The notes under the pieces: generated by a model | What the model was told of the DNA's origin: nothing | What the model saw: the letters and a program-made list of their open reading frames with translations, nothing else | The model's database searches: none | Part shown: in pieces, positions 58,882 to 64,000 of the stretch | Layout: each line of letters opens with the position of its first letter | How positions within the stretch are numbered: position 1 is the stretch's first letter | Source: Bacteroidaceae bacterium | GTDB taxonomy: Bacteria > Bacteroidota > Bacteroidia > Bacteroidales > Bacteroidaceae | Direction of reading: 5' to 3' | Assembly: GCA_900770655.1 (NCBI GenBank) | Contig: CAAGLA010000014.1 | Coordinates: 1 to 64,000 of the forward strand | DNA: 64,000 nucleotides | Program-made: the position numbers and the translations under genes

Positions 58882-60366
58882 TTAAATGTCCTGAAGTTCA
58901 TATTTGACATTGTTTATAATGATATCGATACTCCTCGAGGGTACTTTAATCTTTTTGCTTAGGATTTTCTCTCCCATCTCTGTCATTTGCTCTTTGTTTC
59001 CACGTTGCTTGTATATTTTAAATAATTTGTATAGTGGGATAAAACGGTTAGGACACATATTGTGTGCTGTAATAAAATGTTTCTCGGCTTCGCATAGTTC
59101 TCCAATAAAAAGGTAACTGTTGGCTGTAAGGAATTCCAAATCGTAGTTCGAAAAAAAATCTCTACAATCATTACAAAGTTCTATACATTTTTCATAGTTC
59201 ATTTCGTTGTAGGCTACAGTAGCCAAAGAAAACAACATTGCTCCTTTGTCTATGCTGTAGCTATCGGCCTTTGAGAAAACCTTCATTGCTTCTATTTTAT
59301 TGCCGTTCTTGTAATCGTTTACTGCATTGTTCCAAATGGTTTCATCCTTTATTGAATTTATTTCTTTGTATGTAAATAACAACAGTACAATGATTATTGG
59401 GTATTTAAACACTCTTATTGCATTATTAATGTACCTGTTATTAACAAACGCTACAAAGAATGCTGTCTGCACAACATATGTATAGGATATTGAGAATGGA
59501 TATGAAAAACAACTCCATAGTATTACTAGAAGTAGAAAATGTAAAAAGCATATCCTCTCTTTATTTTTCGTTTTGCTAATGCGCCATATTATGTAGGCTA
59601 CGGCAAATATTACCACAAGCAATGTGTGTATACCGTAGTTTACAGCCAGATATAAAAATTCATTCAATGGGTGTTTTATATCGCTTGCAAGTATAGCCTC
59701 TTTTTCGTTGTCGTTGTTCTTAAAATATTCGGCTTGGAATAGCATATAGTTGCGTTCAAAGCCATTTCTTCCCCAACCGCAGGGCTTTTCTTTAATCATT
59801 TCAATAGTTCGCTCAATTATAAATATCCTACCGTTGGAAGAACTACTTTTAATGAATAACAGAACAGAAAACAAGGAACATATAATTGTGAAAGCGATTA
59901 TAGAACTTGCTCGGGATTTTAATTGGAATATATGACTTAACAGAAAAACTGTAGATAGTGACATAGCAATTATACCTGTACGGGATGTAGATAGAGTTAC
60001 AGCTACAAAACATATTAAGAATGAAATTCCGGAAACATATTTTACATAGATGTTGCCACAAACGTACATATATATAATAGCCGGTACCGACAATGTTATG
60101 CACATTGAATATATAGACGAATTATTTATATTTGCCACAATGGCACATATAGTTCCGCCAACTCCAATTGCCACCAATGAATATTTCAATATTCTTTCTC
60201 TATTTACTGTACATCTTTTTCTGTCCAACAATAAAATGAGCAATACAAGGATTATGACAATTGTTCCTATATGTGGATTCCACCATAGGATATCTTCTCC
60301 GGGAAAATTGCAATGGCAAAGTATGGAGAAGGCTATTGCTATTACAATTAATATAATTATTATCAT
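58882..60366 (-). CDS. O-antigen ligase-like membrane protein with C-terminal TPR region
   Basis: 494 residues, about ten transmembrane segments in the first 340, then a TPR-like C-terminus (NAVNDYKNGNKIEAMKVFSKA, LANSYLFIGELCEAEKHFITAHNM). The Wzy/WaaL-type core shows VTLSTSRTGIIAMS and a large periplasmic loop ending with KHPLNEFLYLAVNYG. Such proteins ligate or polymerise glycans; the TPR end is common in Bacteroidetes. A close relative lies at 62575; both end in the same pattern (CPNRF-PL, KIKVPS / KVKIPS). The actual substrate is unknown. Confidence 0.8.
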   Translation of the reverse strand: MIIIILIVIAIAFSILCHCNFPGEDILWWNPHIGTIVIILVLLILLLDRKRCTVNRERILKYSLVAIGVGGTICAIVANINNSSIYSMCITLSVPAIIYMYVCGNIYVKYVSGISFLICFVAVTLSTSRTGIIAMSLSTVFLLSHIFQLKSRASSIIAFTIICSLFSVLLFIKSSSSNGRIFIIERTIEMIKEKPCGWGRNGFERNYMLFQAEYFKNNDNEKEAILASDIKHPLNEFLYLAVNYGIHTLLVVIFAVAYIIWRISKTKNKERICFLHFLLLVILWSCFSYPFSISYTYVVQTAFFVAFVNNRYINNAIRVFKYPIIIVLLLFTYKEINSIKDETIWNNAVNDYKNGNKIEAMKVFSKADSYSIDKGAMLFSLATVAYNEMNYEKCIELCNDCRDFFSNYDLEFLTANSYLFIGELCEAEKHFITAHNMCPNRFIPLYKLFKIYKQRGNKEQMTEMGEKILSKKIKVPSRSIDIIINNVKYELQDI

Positions 60367-60403
60367 TATATATCTGCAATGTCATTGACTCCTTTTTCGT
60401 GTA

Positions 60404-60461
60404 TCGCAGGACATCACTTTTAAATTGTGCCCCTCTCGAGGGGGAGGAGTTCTACCTGCGA
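60404..60461. repeat. Nested inverted repeat, possible dispersed element
   Basis: Outer arms TCGCAGG (60404-60410) and CCTGCGA (60455-60461), inner arms CCCCTC / GAGGGG (60430-60443), in the 130-nt gap between two leftward genes. It looks like a short folded repeat. It does not resemble a simple terminator, since no U run follows. Confidence 0.45.
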
Positions 60462-60496
60462 CGCTTATTGCAAAACTCGTCGATGACAAAATATTG

Positions 60497-62578
60497 TCAT
60501 TCGGTTATTATGCTGTCATAAATAAAATGCTGTTTGCCGTCAATTACCACAAACGGCATTTCCTCCTTTCCTTCGGTGAGGTTCTCTATCCAGTAAATCT
60601 TGTTTGCCGGAACGTTTTGGAACTCAATGAATTCGTATTGCGCATACTCTATACCGGCTGTTACCCAGCCATTTTCCCAGTAGCGTAAACGGTAGAGGTT
60701 GCCGGCTTTTATTCCATTGTCGGCATTGAGAGGCGCAAAGCGTACTGCGGTAATAATTTGCGGTTCGTCGAGTGTCAGTGTTATATTGGGGTATGCTCCC
60801 GGTGCAGTTTGCATATTCCCATCATATTCTTTTGCCCACGTCATTCTGTTACGGTCTCTGTCTAGAATTTTTACCATTGATGTGTCGTTGCATACTTTTG
60901 TAACATCTGCCGGGCTAAGGCAGTGGGCTCTTGTGGCATTATCGCTGTTCTCATACCCAAAGCTCTTGTTTGTAATCCATTCTAAATATGAAATGTTTGC
61001 GTGAGGGTTGTTTTCCGGTGCTTGAAAACGGTAGTAGCGGAATTTGCCTTTGTGTGTAAACGGGTATTCTATAAAAGCGGGTTGAGGAGCCTCTTCAATG
61101 GTATATAATATTGTAGCTTTAGAAAAATTATACTCATTTGAACCAAGAAAATGCCCGCCAACCAAACCATTGGCTACGGTTATCATATTCTCTTTTCTTG
61201 GAAATTTGCGTGTTATGCGCAATGTGGTTGTTGTGGTGTCATTGTTTATGCCTTGTATCTCTTGTATGTTTGGAGTTCCATTTTGTACTACAATGTGAAA
61301 CGGGTGTGCAAAACTATTGTAGCTGTCGCCGGTACAATATATTGGCATATAAAGAATCCCCGGCAGAGTATTTTCAAATGTAACCGTCTTTGATATTGAG
61401 TCTATTACTCCCCAAGTTACAATTTTCATACCGCTATTTGCATTAAATGTAGCAAGATAGGCCAGCCTGTTATCTGTTCCGGTATCGCAAGGTAAAGTAA
61501 TGCTGTATACTTTGCGGTAGAGCGATGTTACGTCTTTTATACACGGGCTTGCGAGTTCTGCAGGAATATGCTCATTTTCCCTTTTAAGGAAATATGGTGT
61601 GTTCTTCTGTGCTGCGTAAAGGTGCCGGTAGACATTTAAGCATTTTGGGCTTTCAAAGCTGAACTCATCGGGTAATGAATATTCGGCATTGAATGGATGC
61701 CAAGTGCTGCTGTCGCAGTTATACACGCTACAATGATAATGTTTCCCTGTGAAGTCGCGGTATCCAATTACATTTTCCACGGCTATGGGTATTCCACAGG
61801 CACGTAGAATGTTACATTCCCAAACAGCAATGTCTGTACAGTCGTGTATGCCGTGAACATAGAGGTCGTATATACCAGCCGGGGCGGTACGCCTGTTCTG
61901 TCCGTTAAGGGCTCTTAGGTTTCCTATAGTGTGGTTGTAGCGTTTTACACATTCATTGAGGTTGGCTGCGGTATTCAAACTCAGTATATTGGCAAAAATC
62001 CCGTTGAGCCTCTTTCCGTTGTTAAGGAAACCGTATGAATTTAAAGAAGTGTACGGCAGAATATATTCTTTGAACTCTTCAAATGATAGCGATTCTGCGA
62101 ATCTGCTGTTACGCCAAACCTCGAATGCGTTGTCAATGTGTTGTATGAGAAATTCTGCGGTAATATAGTCTGCATCCCATATAGCAGAATCTGTAAAAGC
62201 CACATCGGGTATGTTCTTTCTTGCGAGTAGTGTATCACGTATAGCCTGAATTGTCTTTATAGTGTCCTGTGGTATAGCATCGAATGTGTAGTGGTTAAGC
62301 AAGGTCTGTAATATGCTGTCTGTTTCACATCTCCATTTTTCCCATTCCTCACTGCCACCTTCAATATTGTTCAAGGAGTAGTGGTACTGCATATTATCTA
62401 ACAAGAATTTTGCAGCCTCATATTTAAGGCTGTCCTCATCGACATTGCAATAGTGGTAAAGTGTGTATTCTTTCTCTTTCGGTATTTCACGGTCGTTTAA
62501 TAGAATAATTGCCAAAACCACGGAGGCTATTGCTATAGCAACATATACTGTTTTTTGTGTTTTCATATATTTGTTCAT
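60497..62578 (-). CDS. Transglutaminase-like domain protein, membrane-anchored
   Basis: 693 residues: N-terminal membrane anchor (TVYVAIAIASVVLAIILL), helical region, then a transglutaminase-like core with DCTDIAVWECNILRACGIPI (Cys247) and KHYHCSVYNCDSSTWHPFNAEY (His280/282). The C-terminal half is beta-rich and ends in a discoidin-like segment (AKEYDGNMQTAPGAYPNITLTLDEPQIITAVRFAP). Bacteroidetes proteins of this build are thought to be surface or periplasmic proteases or crosslinkers; the third catalytic residue is unclear. It lies between two O-antigen-ligase-like genes and overlaps the upstream one by 4 nt (ATGA). Confidence 0.78.
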   Translation of the reverse strand: MNKYMKTQKTVYVAIAIASVVLAIILLNDREIPKEKEYTLYHYCNVDEDSLKYEAAKFLLDNMQYHYSLNNIEGGSEEWEKWRCETDSILQTLLNHYTFDAIPQDTIKTIQAIRDTLLARKNIPDVAFTDSAIWDADYITAEFLIQHIDNAFEVWRNSRFAESLSFEEFKEYILPYTSLNSYGFLNNGKRLNGIFANILSLNTAANLNECVKRYNHTIGNLRALNGQNRRTAPAGIYDLYVHGIHDCTDIAVWECNILRACGIPIAVENVIGYRDFTGKHYHCSVYNCDSSTWHPFNAEYSLPDEFSFESPKCLNVYRHLYAAQKNTPYFLKRENEHIPAELASPCIKDVTSLYRKVYSITLPCDTGTDNRLAYLATFNANSGMKIVTWGVIDSISKTVTFENTLPGILYMPIYCTGDSYNSFAHPFHIVVQNGTPNIQEIQGINNDTTTTTLRITRKFPRKENMITVANGLVGGHFLGSNEYNFSKATILYTIEEAPQPAFIEYPFTHKGKFRYYRFQAPENNPHANISYLEWITNKSFGYENSDNATRAHCLSPADVTKVCNDTSMVKILDRDRNRMTWAKEYDGNMQTAPGAYPNITLTLDEPQIITAVRFAPLNADNGIKAGNLYRLRYWENGWVTAGIEYAQYEFIEFQNVPANKIYWIENLTEGKEEMPFVVIDGKQHFIYDSIITE

Positions 62579-64000
62579 TTACATTCGTTCTTAATCCTCA
62601 GTACATCGCCCGAAGGTATTTTTACTTTTTTATTCAGTATTATTTGGGCAATGGCATTTCTGTTATAGTCGTCATTGGTGTTCTTGTAGCATTTGTATAG
62701 TCCTTCTAGTGGTGCGAACCTGTTTGGGCACATATAACCGGCATTTTTGTAATGGACAATAGCACTATTGTAATTGCCCGATTCCAATAGAATATCTCCG
62801 GTTAGCAGCTCAAGGTTATACGATGACATATACCTGTGGAGCTCTTCCGACACCTCCAATGCTTTGTCGAGTTCGCCGGCAAAATATAGTTCGGCCATAT
62901 AATTGTATAGGTAGAAAGTCTCTTGTGAAAAGTGGGGATACAGCTTTTCCAATTCGGATAACATTTCCCTGTTTTCACCTCTGGCAGCTCTGTAGGCAGC
63001 CTCGCTCCAGCGGCAGTGGTAATAGAAGTGCCGGAGAAGATTCATTTGTGCACAAGCCAGTAGAAGAATTGCCACAGTAGTGGCGGTGTTCCGTGTTTTA
63101 GTTATAGAAAATCCTTTTTTTCTTTTTATAGTGGTTATTATAGCTGCTGCATTGCATACAAAAAGTGCAATATTAGGCAACGGATATTGCAGCGGGTATG
63201 AAAAAAGAGAAAATATTAGAACCGTAACCACAGTACAAAGCCCTATAAATGATTTTTCGCGATAAAATATTATAATGGGGAAAACTAATGCCGAAATGAA
63301 TAGTATAACCCCGCCAATACCATAATCGACCCATATATACAAGAACTCGTTTAAAGGGTGTCTCACCTCGTCGGCAAGTATGGCATATCTGTCTTCGCCA
63401 TTTTCCTTAAAATATTGTGCCTGTTTGTCCATATAGACTTTTTTAAAACCGCCTTCCTTCGAGTACCCGGTTACAGGCCGTTCTTTTATAAGTTCTATGG
63501 TATTTCTTAATATGAACCATCGTCCGGTGGTCGACTCCTGTTTGTAACTGCTAAAAATAAAAACCGACGTAATGGCAACAATTATAAAACCCGTAATAAG
63601 TTTTGGGCTTTTGAATAGTTTGAATTTTAATTGAAGAAATATAATTGCTGTTATGGCTAAATTAATTATTGCCGTTCGGCATCCTGTAGCAGCTATTGTT
63701 ATAACAGAAATAACTGCTACAGGAATATAAATGCTCTTTCTACCTTGTTTACACTCAATTGTTTGGTTTAGGACAAGCGGGAATAGCAAAGACAAACATA
63801 GGGCCAAACCGGCAGTATTGTCCATTGTACCCAATAGCCGGCCGCCGGTTGAAACCTTTTTAATTATTGCATAAAAGCATTCGTATGCTGTTGTTAGCGT
63901 TGCAATATCGCCAATAATGCTTTTTGGGAACACTTCATTGCCTTTCTTGTAATGTGCTCTGTATATTTCGTACAGTAAAACAAAAATAAAAGCACCGCAT
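62575..64000 (-). CDS. O-antigen ligase-like protein with TPR region (5' end outside window)
   Basis: The frame is open to the window edge (the GTG at 63933 is preceded by GAFIFVLLYEIYRAHYKKGN), so the N-terminus is missing. The visible 470 or so residues have about ten membrane segments with the Wzy/WaaL features ATGCRTAIINLA and VRHPLNEFLYIWVDYG, followed by a TPR-like tail (YNYMAELYFAGELDKALEVSEE, YNSAIVHYKNAGYMCPNRFAPLEGLYKC). It is closely similar in plan to the gene at 58882, likely an ancient local duplication. It is translationally coupled to the transglutaminase-like gene. Confidence 0.8.
   Translation of the reverse strand, partial: CGAFIFVLLYEIYRAHYKKGNEVFPKSIIGDIATLTTAYECFYAIIKKVSTGGRLLGTMDNTAGLALCLSLLFPLVLNQTIECKQGRKSIYIPVAVISVITIAATGCRTAIINLAITAIIFLQLKFKLFKSPKLITGFIIVAITSVFIFSSYKQESTTGRWFILRNTIELIKERPVTGYSKEGGFKKVYMDKQAQYFKENGEDRYAILADEVRHPLNEFLYIWVDYGIGGVILFISALVFPIIIFYREKSFIGLCTVVTVLIFSLFSYPLQYPLPNIALFVCNAAAIITTIKRKKGFSITKTRNTATTVAILLLACAQMNLLRHFYYHCRWSEAAYRAARGENREMLSELEKLYPHFSQETFYLYNYMAELYFAGELDKALEVSEELHRYMSSYNLELLTGDILLESGNYNSAIVHYKNAGYMCPNRFAPLEGLYKCYKNTNDDYNRNAIAQIILNKKVKIPSGDVLRIKNECK

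Noticed and set aside
60404..60461. Nested inverted repeat as a rho-independent terminator
   Set aside because: No U run follows either arm and the stem is interrupted; kept only as a folded repeat.
1..64000. CRISPR arrays, rRNA, tRNA, complete insertion sequences, integrases
   Set aside because: None was seen on reading both strands; no regularly spaced direct repeats, no tRNA cloverleaf and no transposase or recombinase motif among the proteins.

Overview
The window is chromosomal DNA from a member of the Bacteroidota, most likely the order Bacteroidales. Four things support this. It carries the gldK-gldL-gldM-gldN and porP/sprF genes of the type IX secretion system (T9SS). It has a gldH-type lipoprotein gene next to a PSP1/RicT gene. 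Its cell-shape operon has the typical order purH-mreBCD-mrdA-rodA. Many genes are preceded by the Bacteroidetes promoter TTTG / TAnnTTTG. No rRNA, tRNA, CRISPR array or complete insertion sequence was seen.

Layout. 1-1.4 kb: ricT-like gene (5' end cut by the window) and gldH. 1.4-8.6 kb: leftward envelope operon purH, mreB, mreC, mreD, mrdA (PBP2), rodA. 8.6-17.2 kb: leftward accessory island between purH and nadB. It holds two PD-(D/E)XK nuclease-like proteins, a protein derived from RpoD that keeps the sigma N-terminus and a region-2-like segment but no recognisable regions 3/4, and several unrecognised proteins. 17.3-28.1 kb: nadB, dacB, queG, a polysaccharide deacetylase, a giant GT117/DUF2723 membrane protein and priA. 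28.2-29.9 kb: three paralogous small lipoproteins. 30-38 kb: MscS channel, outer-membrane barrel, then the T9SS operon porP-gldK-gldL-gldM-gldN. 38-41 kb: a calycin-like secreted protein, a barrel and a PCMD lipoprotein. 41.2-44.7 kb: two FHA/zinc-ribbon proteins and two divergent polytopic membrane proteins. 44.9-48.3 kb: a large multidomain secreted protein. 48.3-51.35 kb: a tandemly duplicated DUF6973-like gene plus lipoprotein cassette, one copy frameshifted, behind a DUF2795 gene. 51.4-54.2 kb: metK under a SAM-II-type riboswitch, followed by a methyltransferase and a PduO-type adenosyltransferase. 54.3-64 kb: a macroglobulin-like/Sel1 fusion, a lipoprotein, and a cluster of two O-antigen-ligase/TPR proteins flanking a transglutaminase-like protein (the last gene runs off the window).

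How the genes fit together. The theme is envelope biogenesis: elongasome (MreBCD-PBP2-RodA), PBP4, T9SS core, and surface or periplasmic proteins. Two proteins, at 38.1 kb and 44.9 kb, end in nearly the same short tail (PGIYI-NGKK), which looks like a T9SS sorting motif and may link them to the GldKLMN machinery in the same window. The most unusual items are the RpoD-derived protein and its tight operon, the quasi-palindromic repeat pairs placed before two envelope genes, the duplicated DUF6973/lipoprotein cassette, and a PD-(D/E)XK gene whose frame stays open for 49 codons past a single TAA.
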